A DNA stretch of 64,000 bases from a candidate division BRC1 bacterium HGW-BRC1-1 (GTDB taxonomy: Bacteria; Sumerlaeota; Sumerlaeia; Sumerlaeales; Sumerlaeaceae). Where the stretch lies: positions 327,929 to 391,928 of the forward strand of contig PHCB01000001.1 in the NCBI GenBank assembly GCA_002842095.1. The letters run 5' to 3'. The notes under the pieces were generated by a model. That model did not search any database. It saw only the letters and a list, made by a program, of their open reading frames with translations, and was not told where the DNA came from. Positions 53,920 to 63,509 of this stretch are shown in pieces. The translations under genes and the position numbers were made by a program. Position 1 is the first letter of the stretch. Each line of letters opens with the position of its first letter.

Positions 53920-54285
53920 TCACATGAACATGGGATGTTTGTAAGACGCCGGCGGCCCGGCTGCGGCCCTCTCGGCGATCATCTTGCGGCGACGTTGCGC
54001 TTCATCACGACGCCATTTGATAACCTCTTTCAGGCATTCATCATATAATCTGTAGGCTGAGATGGCCCCCATGATGGCTGCGAAACCGAAGACAAACCCC
54101 TGCCCAATCCAAAGCCCGAGGGGAACCAGCAAGAATCTCGCTTGAATGAAAAACATAATGGCCACACCCGCGACAGCGCCACCCAGCAGGACGGCAAAGA
54201 ACATAACGACCCGCATGAAAATAGACGCAGGGTCGCGTTCATCGCGATAAAACCCACTATCTGTGCGTACTCGCCGGATTGCCAT
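53920..54285 (-). CDS. Small two-helix membrane protein, unknown function
   Basis: The ATG at 54285, with GAGAAGG about 7 bases upstream, gives 121 residues. Two transmembrane helices (about 25-48, VVMFFAVLLGGAVAGVAIMF, and about 50-77, LGLWIGQGFVFGFAAIMGAI) are followed by a charged cytosolic tail (CLKEVIKWRRDEAQRRRKM). I do not recognise the family. Gene spacing and codon use look like its neighbours, so it is probably real. The upstream flank carries the inverted ATGGAC arrays. Confidence 0.7.
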   Translation of the reverse strand: MAIRRVRTDSGFYRDERDPASIFMRVVMFFAVLLGGAVAGVAIMFFIQARFLLVPLGLWIGQGFVFGFAAIMGAISAYRLYDECLKEVIKWRRDEAQRRRKMIAERAAAGPPASYKHPMFM

Positions 54286-54390
54286 AATACACCTTCTCAG
54301 GATGATCTGAGGTCTTAGACGAAGGATGTGTTCTTCGGGTTGACAGCAATTTTCACCATGATATCGTGGCGGTGTCAAATGGTTTGGGGT

Positions 54391-54509
54391 GGATGGACGG
54401 GATGGACGAAATGGACGATATGGACACTATGGACGTGGGTTGAAATGGTCCATAAAACAGCTTTCGTCCATTTCGTCCATGAAGTCCATATCGTCCATAA
54501 AGTCCATTG
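54391..54509. repeat. Inverted pair of 9-bp ATGGAC arrays
   Basis: The left arm (54391-54436) has five 9-bp units with core ATGGAC. The right arm (54465-54509) has five units with core GTCCAT, the reverse complement, in the same 9-bp period. The 28-bp spacer contains ATGGTCCAT, itself related to the unit. The arms can pair with about 7 of 9 bases per unit, giving a long imperfect hairpin. It lies between two small membrane-protein genes on the minus strand. Confidence 0.9.
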
Positions 54510-54512
54510 CTC

Positions 54513-54887
54513 CTAATCATCCCCCCACTTTTTGGCCAATTCGCCTTCACGTAGTAGCCGCTTCTTTTCCCCCCGGCGTGATTGCCAAACTGCGGTTATC
54601 CACCCCACCAATCCTAACAGTCCGCCGCCCCAAAAAAAGGTAAAGATTAACCCCCTGAGAACCCGGGTGCTTTCTGGCGTGTTCGTCGAGAGATAGGCAG
54701 TTGCTCCGGATGTGGTGCGTCCAAACAGAAGAAACAATGCCAGCACCCCAAGCCCTCCCCCCACCACAAACACAAACACCCCACCCAGCACGAGCATCAA
54801 AATCCCGGCCCGGGGCAGCTCATCTTTATAGGTTCCATCCGCCTTACGCTTGCGCTGCGGTCCACCCCAGCCGCCGGTCCAGTTCAT
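54513..54887 (-). CDS. Small two-helix membrane protein, unknown function
   Basis: The 124-residue protein has an N-terminal Gly/Trp-rich, basic tail (MNWTGGWGGPQRKRKADGTY). Two transmembrane helices follow: about 27-55 (ILMLVLGGVFVFVVGGGLGV) and about 78-100 (LIFTFFWGGGLLGLVGWITA). It ends in a charged tail. Its start overlaps the helicase stop by 4 bp (ATGA), so the two are translationally coupled. I do not recognise the family. It resembles the protein at 53920-54285 in plan only. Confidence 0.7.
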   Translation of the reverse strand: MNWTGGWGGPQRKRKADGTYKDELPRAGILMLVLGGVFVFVVGGGLGVLALFLLFGRTTSGATAYLSTNTPESTRVLRGLIFTFFWGGGLLGLVGWITAVWQSRRGEKKRLLREGELAKKWGDD

Positions 54888-56572
54888 CCCTTGAACCCCA
54901 CGGTTTCCACCTTGAAGGCCGGTTCGCTGCGAAAGATTTCCAGCCTCTCCAGTGAGTGATCTTTCAGGTATGGCGCATCATCGTAAAAGTCAACAATGAG
55001 CGCTTCTTTCTTTCCCGGCGAAGACCGCAGCGCGCGGCCCACCCGCTGCAATGCGCGGGTTTCACTTTTCCCCCCACTGGCCAGAATAACCGCCCGCAGG
55101 CTGGGGATATCCAATCCTTCGTCGGCCAGTGTGGTGGCGATAACCATGGGCAGGTTCCCCTCCTGCAACTCCCTGAAAATCTTATGACGTTTTGTGGCCG
55201 CATCGGAGCCCTGCACCAACGGCACGTCCGGCATCAGGCGACGCAACGCTTCTCCATGGGTTACCTGACTCACCAGAATAAGCGTGGACTTGCCCGCCGC
55301 AACCAAAGCCTGAGCCTTCTCCACAATCAAAGCGTTCCGGCGTTTGTTCTCCACGATATAGTCTTGATAAATTTCCTGATAGTCGACCCGGCCCGACATG
55401 ATTTTCAACGCCGGCACGGCATAAAAACGGATGCGTGGCGGCACCAGAAAGCCCTGCTCGATAAGCACCGAGGCATTGGCGCGAAAGAGGTTCTGGCCCA
55501 GCGCCGCCTCCAGCAGGATGTCCTGATGGTCGCGGCGATAGGGCGTCGCGCTGAGGCCGAAACGAAACGACGCGCCTAATGTCTGCATCGCCAGGCCGTA
55601 ACAGGTGTCGGCGGGCAGGTGGTGACATTCATCGAAGAACACAACCGGGGCTTCACGCAGCGCCTTCAGCAATTCCACCCGGTGGCCTTGAATATCGGTT
55701 TTGTCGCGCTCGAGCTTCACCTCGTCCTCGCCAGGCTTGCTGGTTTCCAGCCCCAGAGCACCGGCGCACGTTTGGATGGTTGCCACCGTAACGGGCCGCA
55801 GGTCGATCACTCCATCGCCCACCTGACCAATAGGGATGCCGAGTTGTTTCGATAACGCTCGGCAGGTTTGGTGTAGCAGATCACGCGTGTGTACGAAGAA
55901 AAACGTCGGACGATTGAGTGCACGAATGATCATGCCCGCGATGGCCGTTTTGCCCGCACCGGTTGCCAGTTCAAGAATGCCGCGCCCGTGGCTAAGGGCC
56001 GCCTCCACGCACCGGGTCTGATAATCGCGCGGTTTCAGAGGGGACGCAGTAATATCCAACGGCAGGCATTCCGGCTCCGCCTCGCGTGTGATTTTTACAT
56101 CAATCCCCTCAGCCTCGAGAACCTCCAACACACGATCCACTAGACCCGCCGGAAAGGTGTGCTTTTTCGCGTTGTACAGATGGCGCCGTCCGTCCCACTG
56201 GCCCTTCACATACCGGGGCATGAACTTGTAACCGGGCACGAAATACGAGGTAGCTTCATCAATGTCGGCGAATGGAATGCATTCGCCCTCCAGATGCGCC
56301 ATCACATGGCCTACATGAATCTTGGCCTTCTGCCCCATGATGCGCAGCATCTGATAACGCCGCCAAATTTTGCGGTCGAGGGATTTGGGATCAAGGTTGA
56401 ACAACTCGACAATCTCACCCAGATGACGGATGTTCACTTCCCACCGTCGGGAGTTCTTGTTCCATCGGCGACTGCCCAGCGCCCGCACCCGAGCCACCAA
56501 GCGCTCGTCGTAAGGAAACGACAGCGCCAAAAAATCCTCATCCAGCGGCTCTATGGTGACGCGTTCTTCCAA
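54884..56572 (-). CDS. SF2 DEAD/DEAH-box DNA helicase with UvsW/HARP-like N-terminus
   Basis: The 562-residue helicase is close to the XPB/UvsW group. The N-terminus (about 10-55, FPYDERLVARVRALGSRRWN) resembles the HARP-type DNA-annealing module. The next part (KGQWDGRRHLYNAKKHTFPA, DRVLEVLEAEGI) matches the small N-terminal domain of phage T4 UvsW. Helicase motifs: Walker A ELATGAGKTAIA, DECHH box, SATPYR, ATTLADEGLDIPS and QRVGRALRSSPG. It probably remodels branched DNA at stalled forks (inference). It is preceded on the same strand by the large secreted-protein gene and coupled to a small membrane-protein gene downstream. Confidence 0.88.
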   Translation of the reverse strand: MEERVTIEPLDEDFLALSFPYDERLVARVRALGSRRWNKNSRRWEVNIRHLGEIVELFNLDPKSLDRKIWRRYQMLRIMGQKAKIHVGHVMAHLEGECIPFADIDEATSYFVPGYKFMPRYVKGQWDGRRHLYNAKKHTFPAGLVDRVLEVLEAEGIDVKITREAEPECLPLDITASPLKPRDYQTRCVEAALSHGRGILELATGAGKTAIAGMIIRALNRPTFFFVHTRDLLHQTCRALSKQLGIPIGQVGDGVIDLRPVTVATIQTCAGALGLETSKPGEDEVKLERDKTDIQGHRVELLKALREAPVVFFDECHHLPADTCYGLAMQTLGASFRFGLSATPYRRDHQDILLEAALGQNLFRANASVLIEQGFLVPPRIRFYAVPALKIMSGRVDYQEIYQDYIVENKRRNALIVEKAQALVAAGKSTLILVSQVTHGEALRRLMPDVPLVQGSDAATKRHKIFRELQEGNLPMVIATTLADEGLDIPSLRAVILASGGKSETRALQRVGRALRSSPGKKEALIVDFYDDAPYLKDHSLERLEIFRSEPAFKVETVGFKG

Positions 56573-56585
56573 AACTTCTCGCGGC

Positions 56586-58664
56586 TCAGACTCCGCTGCG
56601 GGTGAACGTTCCCACGAAACCGCCCCAGAGACCGCCGAGGGGAACGATGGTCATCTTCACGGTGCGCGATTCGCCCGCCCCCAGCGTGAGCGACCAGACA
56701 TGCCAGCGACTCTCTTCTTTCAAAGCAGGAGTCACCGCCCGCAAGAAGCGCCCGTCGACCAAAACCCCCGCAGTACTGTGGACGCCGAAGCGGTCATTGG
56801 ACGCGAGATGAAAGGAGAGTGTCTTCGTCGCCCGGGAGTCGTTTACAAGGGGCAGTTCAAACCGGTAAATGGCCGGATAGTTTCCGCCAAAAAACACATG
56901 ATCCCATCCCGATAGCGGATCCAGCACGCGCATAACATCGTTTACGAAAGTCGGTTGCACGACCCGGTAATCGCACAGGTTATTGATCGGTCCGCCCGGA
57001 GAATAGCCGAAGGCCAGACTCGTTGCTTCCTTCGCCGCAAATGCGCTGAGAGGCAGTTGGCCTTTTTCGCCATGGGCGTCGGGAAGAACCGCCACATCGG
57101 CGGTGAACCAATCAATCAGCCCCCGCGAAAAGGAAGCCAGCAGGTGGGGTGGCCAGGCCATGTCGGGCATGAGCGGGGCATCCGAACCGGGGTCGTCATC
57201 GCCCAGATAGCAATAGTCGGTCACGGTCAAATCGCCCGTCGTGTGGCCAAGCACCACGGCGCTCCAGGGGTAACCCGCCCGCAGGTTTTTCTCGTGCCAC
57301 AGCGTGCGCTCCTCACCAACTGCCAGAGTGAAGGACGTTACGCCCTCCCCCACCAACGCCGGACGCCACGCATGCTCGTGGCCCCAGCTCTTGGTTTTTC
57401 CCATTCCATCAATCGTGACGGTCAGGGGTTGGGTGGTTTCGTTGGAGACCACAAGATGATATTTCGGCACTGCGCCCAGGGTTGTCGCTTCGTCCTCACC
57501 GAGATAATGGTAGGGAAAGAGCTGGAAGGAATTACCCGCAGGAACGGTGTCTCGCGCCAGGACCACCGGGCTTGTGGGATCGTCGGCCAGAAAGCGCTCG
57601 CCGGTTGCCTCCCACATCAGGTGTTCAATGTCGCTCACCCAGACGGTTTCATTTTCACCGCGTGTCATTCTGGCCTCACGGGGCGCAACGAGAAAGCGTT
57701 CCTCATGATTCATTGTGAACGGCGTGAAGGCGTCCGGTCCGGGAATTTCCAGACCTTTCATCCCCACTGCATTGTCGCCGAGAATCGTGATAACTTCCCC
57801 ACCGCGGCCGGGCTCCCCGCCGGGTTTGACCACAATGTTTTCCACCGACGGACAGCGCATGTCGTCGAAACGCTGTGGGATGAATGGCAGGCGCTCGCCT
57901 TCTCGAAGCAGCCAGCATTGCTGCCACACCGCGCCTTCCACACGGGTTGCGGATTTTATCACGCTCTTCGCTTCGCGCCCCACCTGATCGATCGCGTTCA
58001 CGCGTTTAAATTCCTGTTTCACGGAGGGACCAAATTTTTTTGCATCGAACTGCACGGTTAGCGTGCTGAGAAAATCGTTGGGCTCGGTGGTGCCGGCATC
58101 GGAGTAGCGGGCCAACTCGGCACGCCCCTCTTCTCCCCGCTCAAGGCAAACGATCTCCATGCCCAGGGTGCCCGGCGAGGTTGTTTCCACCGTCATGCGC
58201 AGGGTGTCACCCGCGTAATAATAATAGCGCGGATCAGCCGGTCCGCTAGACCAGCTCTGGTTGCGCCAGAATGGACGGAATGCCTTGCGCTCGGTGCTGG
58301 CCCGGCCGTCCGGCTCCTTCACTATTTCGTAACTCACGCCCGCGTCGATCTCCTGACCATCGGCGCTGCCACCCATATAAACTGAAGGGTTATCGAGGGC
58401 CTTGCCCGTGGCGGGATCACGCCGCGAGGGGTCGAGAAGAAACTTCGGCAACACGATCACGCCGGTAATGCCCCGCCAATGGGCCGTATCCGAAACCGCC
58501 TTGCGATAATACGCGCCGGGGAAACAGGGGCGGGCATTCACCACACCGGGGGAAAAGGGAACCGCTTCGATGGTTACCGCCGGTTCCGCCGCGGTGGCAA
58601 AGCCACTCGCGCAACACAATGCCATTGCCAGGGTCCATCGGGTTATTAATTCCTGTCGCGCCAA
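56586..58664 (-). CDS. Large exported protein of unknown function
   Basis: The 692-residue protein begins with a signal peptide (TLAMALCCASGFATAA). The remainder is beta-rich and without transmembrane segments. Recognisable elements are ITGVIVLPKFLLDPSRRDPA with NPSVYMGGSADGQEIDAGV, which recall carbohydrate-active or concanavalin-like folds. The C-terminal part (VFFGGNYPAIYRFELPLVND, LSFHLASNDRFGVHS) looks like a beta-sandwich. I do not recognise the family, and a catalytic signature is not evident. It ends 13 bp before the helicase start. Confidence 0.75.
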   Translation of the reverse strand: MARQELITRWTLAMALCCASGFATAAEPAVTIEAVPFSPGVVNARPCFPGAYYRKAVSDTAHWRGITGVIVLPKFLLDPSRRDPATGKALDNPSVYMGGSADGQEIDAGVSYEIVKEPDGRASTERKAFRPFWRNQSWSSGPADPRYYYYAGDTLRMTVETTSPGTLGMEIVCLERGEEGRAELARYSDAGTTEPNDFLSTLTVQFDAKKFGPSVKQEFKRVNAIDQVGREAKSVIKSATRVEGAVWQQCWLLREGERLPFIPQRFDDMRCPSVENIVVKPGGEPGRGGEVITILGDNAVGMKGLEIPGPDAFTPFTMNHEERFLVAPREARMTRGENETVWVSDIEHLMWEATGERFLADDPTSPVVLARDTVPAGNSFQLFPYHYLGEDEATTLGAVPKYHLVVSNETTQPLTVTIDGMGKTKSWGHEHAWRPALVGEGVTSFTLAVGEERTLWHEKNLRAGYPWSAVVLGHTTGDLTVTDYCYLGDDDPGSDAPLMPDMAWPPHLLASFSRGLIDWFTADVAVLPDAHGEKGQLPLSAFAAKEATSLAFGYSPGGPINNLCDYRVVQPTFVNDVMRVLDPLSGWDHVFFGGNYPAIYRFELPLVNDSRATKTLSFHLASNDRFGVHSTAGVLVDGRFLRAVTPALKEESRWHVWSLTLGAGESRTVKMTIVPLGGLWGGFVGTFTRSGV

Positions 58665-58996
58665 GTGCGCCTCCTGTTAATGCTTAATGGGCTTCGCCTG
58701 AACATGAAGATTGATTTGCTCCTGAGAATCCGAGACACATTCAACGCTTTTCGGGTCCGGTTAATCTCACGGCCTCACGTTTATCGTTGCGCCCGAATGA
58801 TCCCACCTTTCGCTGACCTGTTGTTTTGATTTGATTTCGTATAAAAACTGGGTTGAATCGTGACCCTAAGAGTGTCGCACCCGTTGCATTTCACAAAATT
58901 ACCCATTGGAACTACTCTTGCATGGCATGGCCCGTCCGTGAAGGGATGGGGTTGTGACCGAATAATTACGCGAATTCGACAACACGGGAGTCTCGC
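58665..58996. other. Intergenic region between divergent secreted-protein genes
   Basis: The 332-bp region must hold promoters for both flanking genes. An AT-rich stretch at about 58820-58850 (TTGTTTTGATTTGATTTCG then TATAAA) could be promoter DNA, but the -35/-10 spacing is wrong. I see no gene, repeat or strong hairpin. Confidence 0.45.
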
Positions 58997-60403
58997 ATGA
59001 CGAAGCTTGCTGCTGCCATCACCGCATTTGTGGCTATCTCGGCCCTGGGCACCGCTCAGGAAATCGGAATGGTGACACTTACACCCAACCCCACCACAGG
59101 GGAGATGAGGGTGGACATGGGGGTTCGCCCCGATGGTGAAAAAGTTTATATCGTGCGCAAAGGACAACTCGTGGCTCCCGCCACGGTGAAATCCAGTGGC
59201 GGACAGGGCGGCTCGGTGCTCTCGCTGGCACCGGCGGATGCCTCTAAAATCACCATTGGCGACCGCGTTTCCTTGTCGCCCACGCTCACAGCGGAACTTC
59301 CAATCACGGCTTACAAACCGGCGGACAGCGTGACAGTCATCGCACCGGTAACCAATGCCACCGGCGAACTGACCATGATGGGCGAGGCCACTCCCGCAGA
59401 AGAAGCGGGAATGTTGGCTGCCCCCAGGCTTACGCCGCGTTCAGCCGGTGTTCCTCTCTATCCGGCTCCGGCCGTGACGCCCTACCCCGAAGCAAGCATT
59501 CTGGGCCCCTATGGCCAGGGCCTCGCTGCTGCGGCTCCCGTTGGCACGCCTTATCTGCGTAGCCCGGCCTTCGCCGGACCGCCCATTATTTACATGCCCC
59601 AGACGGTCACCCGCGTTCTTGTGCCCGCCTCCACGCCTTACCCCTCACAGTTGATCCCCAGCCGCAATTATATTTATGCGTCGGCACCGTTCATGCGCAC
59701 CGACATTTATGTGAACCTGCCCTTCGGCACGTACTACTGGCCCCAGGGCTATGCGGGCACCGTGCCTGTTGAACCGCAAGTTCCTGCGTATGTGACCGCT
59801 CCCGCCAGCGCCATGATGACGGGCGAGGCCGCTTATGCCGCCGGACGTTACATTCCCCAACCCATTCGCATCGAAGAAGTTGGTGTAACTGTGACGGCTC
59901 CCACCACGGAACAATCCGAGATTACGCCCGCTCAGGAAGTTGTTGAACCGGCAAAGGATCTGTCCGTCTCTCCCGTCACGGTGGAACCGGCTTCCACACC
60001 TGTGCCGCTGCCCACGCTCAGTTCCACGCCGGTCCCCGCACCGGTTGTCGTGACCCCGGAAATGGTTGTTGTCCCGAACAACATATCTGCACCGGTTGTC
60101 GTTCCGAACCTGCCGTCTCTGAGCACTCCGCCGGCGTCGGAACCTGGTGCAGCAGCACCGCCGGTAGCGCTTCCAAGCCTGCCGGGTGCGCCAGCCGCAA
60201 TGCCCACTTTACCCATGGTTCCCACCGAAGCTGCCCCGGCAGTCGCGCCTCCTCCGGGAGCTGCTTTGCCCGGCCTGCCCGGAGCCCCGGCAACGCAGGC
60301 TGCCCCCCCGCCGCCCGCACTTCCGGCAGTGCCCGGAGCCCCTGCCGGATTGCCCGGCTTGGGTGCCCTTGATATGTCCACATCTCCTGCACAGGTGAAT
60401 TGA
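58997..60403 (+). CDS. Exported Pro/Ala/Tyr-rich protein
   Basis: The 468-residue protein has a signal peptide (about 1-20, LAAAITAFVAISALGTAQE). A small beta-domain follows (IGMVTLTPNPTTGEMRVDMG, SLAPADASKITIGDRVSLSP). A central Tyr/Pro-rich segment (about 145-290) has TPYP, PYLRSP and IIYMPQ motifs. The last 170 residues are Pro/Ala/Gly repeats such as LPGLPGAPA. There are no cysteines in the mature protein, and no domain is recognised. It resembles cell-surface coat or envelope structural proteins. The stop overlaps the next start by one base (TGATG). Confidence 0.7.
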   Translation: MTKLAAAITAFVAISALGTAQEIGMVTLTPNPTTGEMRVDMGVRPDGEKVYIVRKGQLVAPATVKSSGGQGGSVLSLAPADASKITIGDRVSLSPTLTAELPITAYKPADSVTVIAPVTNATGELTMMGEATPAEEAGMLAAPRLTPRSAGVPLYPAPAVTPYPEASILGPYGQGLAAAAPVGTPYLRSPAFAGPPIIYMPQTVTRVLVPASTPYPSQLIPSRNYIYASAPFMRTDIYVNLPFGTYYWPQGYAGTVPVEPQVPAYVTAPASAMMTGEAAYAAGRYIPQPIRIEEVGVTVTAPTTEQSEITPAQEVVEPAKDLSVSPVTVEPASTPVPLPTLSSTPVPAPVVVTPEMVVVPNNISAPVVVPNLPSLSTPPASEPGAAAPPVALPSLPGAPAAMPTLPMVPTEAAPAVAPPPGAALPGLPGAPATQAAPPPPALPAVPGAPAGLPGLGALDMSTSPAQVN

Positions 60404-61080
60404 TGTTGCGTACATCTCTGCCGGTATTGGCCGGTCTCCTCGTTGCAATTTCTGTCGCCCCCGCTTCGGCCCAGCTTGGCGCGACTCCACCGGCACCACT
60501 GCCAGCGCCCGCACTCTCCGCACCGGCTGCGGAGGTTGTCGCACAGGACGTCCCGATCATTGAGAATGGTCAGGCCGTGGGTATTTATCAGGAACTTTCA
60601 TGCTACTCCGCGTCTGTGCGGCGCAGCTACGAGCCCGGCTACACGCCCCATCCCTCCACCCTATTCGAAAACCCACGCTCCTATCCGTCCGCAACAGGCG
60701 TGCTGGCCACGCCTTATTATATGTACGGAAATGTCCCCGGTTGGTTCTTTGCCTCCCCCAGTGGCTACCAAAGCAGCGTGCCTCCGGGCTCCCATGTGCT
60801 GGCTTACGAGCAGGGAAGGCTTGGGATTACCGAGAATTTGAAACGAGGCTATCCCGACGGCAAGCAGGTAATTCAGCCGGTCTTGAAACCGGTGGCACCG
60901 TTGTGTGAAAAGGCTGGAATTTTCATCAGCGCCCGCAACGAACCACTGGGATTGTATCCCGCTCCCCCCGAAGATTGCGGTTTGCCGGGAGTGCCCCAAG
61001 CGAACATGGGAATGACAGCACCGGCCCCGGTGGCACCGGCTGCGCGCCCCTCCTTCGCATCCGAAACCATCGACAAGTAA
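60403..61080 (+). CDS. Exported Tyr/Pro-rich protein, partner of the preceding gene
   Basis: Starting at the ATG at 60403, the 225-residue product has a signal peptide (LPVLAGLLVAISVAPASAQ). The mature part has GYTPHPSTLFENPRSYPSAT, TPYYMYGNVPGWFFASPSGY and three or four cysteines (ELSCYS, PLCEKAG, EDCGLPG). No known domain is evident. The Tyr/Pro-rich style is like its upstream neighbour, and translational coupling suggests that they work together, perhaps as structural envelope components. Confidence 0.7.
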   Translation: MLRTSLPVLAGLLVAISVAPASAQLGATPPAPLPAPALSAPAAEVVAQDVPIIENGQAVGIYQELSCYSASVRRSYEPGYTPHPSTLFENPRSYPSATGVLATPYYMYGNVPGWFFASPSGYQSSVPPGSHVLAYEQGRLGITENLKRGYPDGKQVIQPVLKPVAPLCEKAGIFISARNEPLGLYPAPPEDCGLPGVPQANMGMTAPAPVAPAARPSFASETIDK

Positions 61081-61084
61081 TCTT

Positions 61085-63025
61085 TTATCGAGGGTCCTTC
61101 GCATCAATGCCGTAATCGGCTATTTTGTTGCGCAAGGTATTGCGGTGCACACCGAGAGCCTCGGCCGCACGTGCCTGATTGCCTGCATAGGCCTGCAAGG
61201 CGCGGACGATTTCACGCCGCTCGACATGCGCCAGAAGTTCCACCGGTTCGCGGTCGGTTTTTTGTGTACCTACTCCCGCCACGGGAGCTGCCAAATTAAA
61301 ATGTGCGGCGGTCAGAACCGGACCATCGCTCAATAGAACGGCCCGCTCCACCACGTTCGCCAGTTCGCGAATGTTGCCGCCCCAATGTTGACGCTGGAGA
61401 AGCCACAGGGCTTCTTCCTGAATCCCCGTAACCTTGCGCCCCAGACGCGCGGCGCTCTGGCGAACCAGATGATCCACCATGGCGGGGATGTCCTCGGTGC
61501 GCTCCCGCAGGGGGGGCATTTCGAAACTCATCACATTCAGGCGATACCACAGGTCTTCGCGAAAGCGCCCCTCGCGAACAGCCTCGCCGAGGTCTGCGTT
61601 GGTCGCAGCGATTATTCGCACATCGGCTTCCAACGGGCGGTTTCCACCCACGCGATAGTAGGCATGATCTTGCAGAAACCGAAGCAGTTTCGGCTGCATG
61701 GCCAGATCCAGTTCGCCCACTTCGTCCAGAAACAGAGTCCCACCGTGGGCCATCTCAACTTTGCCCGGCGTGGTTTTAATAGCTCCGGTAAAGGCGCCGC
61801 GTTCGTGACCGAACAGCTCACTCTCGAAAAGTGCGCCGGGTATGGCCCCGCAATTAAGAGCCACAAAGGGCCCCGACGCCCGCGGACTCTGGCGATGAAT
61901 GGCCCGTGCCAGCACCTCCTTGCCGGTCCCGCTTTCACCCTGGATGAGCACCGTCACATTGGTGATGGCTGATCGTTGGGCATCGCGAAACACCTGCTGC
62001 ACACGCGCATTCATGGAGGACACGAGCCCCGAATCACCTGCGTCGGCTGGCATCATTTCGATCTTCTCAACGAGATGAGCAGCGTGGACCGCTCCCGTGG
62101 CCAGACCCGCGATGGCCTGCAACAGCCCCAGATCGCGAAGGGAGTAAAAGTCCAACTCGTTCTTTTCCACGACGATCATTCCCATCACGCGATCGCCGTT
62201 CATCATCGGCGCACAAATAGTTGAGAGGCCGGTGGCCTGTGCACCCTTGGCAGAGGGGGGAGATTTGGCTCCGTCGTCGGCGCTCATCAAAGCCGGAGGC
62301 GGCCCCGACTCGCCCGCCATGAGGGCGGTGGCTTCTCGCGCGGCAGTGTAAACCAACTCGCGGTTCATGCGCATGGGCGCATCCTGCGGCAGCGCCGCGA
62401 TGGGCCGGAGGAGACGTCCCACCCGGTCAGGATCTTCGGGGCGACCAATGCGCTCCTCGGGGGGCAATGGAGCGTCCGTTTCGGGATCGCAAAGCAGCAG
62501 CGCGGCCGCATCTGCCATAAACATCTCCATCACATGCTGCAACAAACGGTCAGCGGTTTCATGGACACCCACCGGAGGCACGGCGAACCAATCCGCCAGA
62601 CGCATGATGAAATCGATGGCCTGCCGCTCGGCGCCCTGCAGGCGCTCCAGCCCGGAATGACGGTTGGTCAGCGCAACCGTCTGCGCATCGGCAGAGTAAA
62701 GGTACACACTATTATTAGTGAAGCGCGCATTGCGGATATGGATATCCGAGTTGAACAGCAGCAGGGTGTTACCGACCTGAATTTCATCGCCCCGCCCCAG
62801 GAGTTTCTCGCGCACGTGTGTGCCATTGACGACAACACCGTTGGTCGACTCACGATCATGAATGATGAACGCCAACCGTCGCTGTTCGACCTCGGCATGC
62901 ACCCGGGAAATGCCGGCGTCCGGAACCTGGATTTCGTTATCCGAAGCCCGACCGATGCGAGTGCGTTCTCCCAATTCGTAACGCATCCCAATGTTGGGAC
63001 CTCTTATCACTAAAAGCGACGCCAT
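61085..63025 (-). CDS. Sigma-54-dependent activator with FHA and GAF-like sensor domains
   Basis: The ATG at 63025 starts [10 protein letters not shown] and gives 646 residues. An FHA domain (about 22-95, [29 protein letters not shown]) binds phosphothreonine peptides. A GAF-like domain (about 135-320) follows. The AAA+ module has Walker A GESGTGKE (363-370), the sigma54-contact loop GAFTGA (410-415) and Walker [10 protein letters not shown]. The Fis-type helix-turn-helix is at the end ([19 protein letters not shown]). It would activate sigma-54 promoters in response to phosphorylation or a GAF ligand. No REC domain is present. It is convergent with the secreted-protein pair, with 4 bp between stops. 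Confidence 0.95.
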   Translation of the reverse strand: MASLLVIRGPNIGMRYELGERTRIGRASDNEIQVPDAGISRVHAEVEQRRLAFIIHDRESTNGVVVNGTHVREKLLGRGDEIQVGNTLLLFNSDIHIRNARFTNNSVYLYSADAQTVALTNRHSGLERLQGAERQAIDFIMRLADWFAVPPVGVHETADRLLQHVMEMFMADAAALLLCDPETDAPLPPEERIGRPEDPDRVGRLLRPIAALPQDAPMRMNRELVYTAAREATALMAGESGPPPALMSADDGAKSPPSAKGAQATGLSTICAPMMNGDRVMGMIVVEKNELDFYSLRDLGLLQAIAGLATGAVHAAHLVEKIEMMPADAGDSGLVSSMNARVQQVFRDAQRSAITNVTVLIQGESGTGKEVLARAIHRQSPRASGPFVALNCGAIPGALFESELFGHERGAFTGAIKTTPGKVEMAHGGTLFLDEVGELDLAMQPKLLRFLQDHAYYRVGGNRPLEADVRIIAATNADLGEAVREGRFREDLWYRLNVMSFEMPPLRERTEDIPAMVDHLVRQSAARLGRKVTGIQEEALWLLQRQHWGGNIRELANVVERAVLLSDGPVLTAAHFNLAAPVAGVGTQKTDREPVELLAHVERREIVRALQAYAGNQARAAEALGVHRNTLRNKIADYGIDAKDPR

Positions 63026-63509
63026 GACACCCTTGCCTGTTTCGAGAATAGATCTATCTGTGTTCCGTTGCCTTGAAGGGCAGGTTTTGTGAGAGTAGAC
63101 GGACGAAAAACGGCGGGTCAACACCCGAGACAATGTGTCGAAACTTGTGCAACCCGGTGAAATTGAAGAGAAAGGCTTATGGCGGGTAGTCCTTTTCTCT
63201 GTAAACATGCAAGTGTGTCTGTTGAAAATCTAAAGGCTTAATGGAAGGACGTGGTATGGTAAACTGACTTTGAGGCTCCGGCCTAAACGCAGCGCAGCCG
63301 AACGACAATCTGACTGATTCGGCGCCATCCCACCCCAATCCCTCCTTTTTGAACGCCTGTCTGATCGGGTTCCCCGATTTCGAGAAGGGCGTTTCCCTCT
63401 TAGTTTTTCCCGCAGTTGCAGGTTCACATAGTTCAACCATAAGCGTCACAATGGTACGCACACGCCCTGCATTTGGGCGGTTGCGACCTAACTTCCTGCG
63501 GGGTACTGA
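63026..63509. other. Intergenic region / probable infB leader with two-stage hairpin
   Basis: This 484-bp region separates the divergent activator gene and infB. No gene is supported. Near infB a nested structure can form: outer stem AACGCC (63352-63357) with GGCGTT (63388-63393), inner stem ATCGGG (63364-63369) with CCCGAT (63373-63378). A TTAGTTTTT stretch follows at 63400-63408. It may be an RNA leader or an attenuator; this is only a structural reading. Confidence 0.4.

Noticed and set aside
58781..59167. 128-codon minus-strand frame rich in His and Cys
   Set aside because: It overlaps the start of a well-supported secreted-protein gene and shows no domain or ribosome-binding site.
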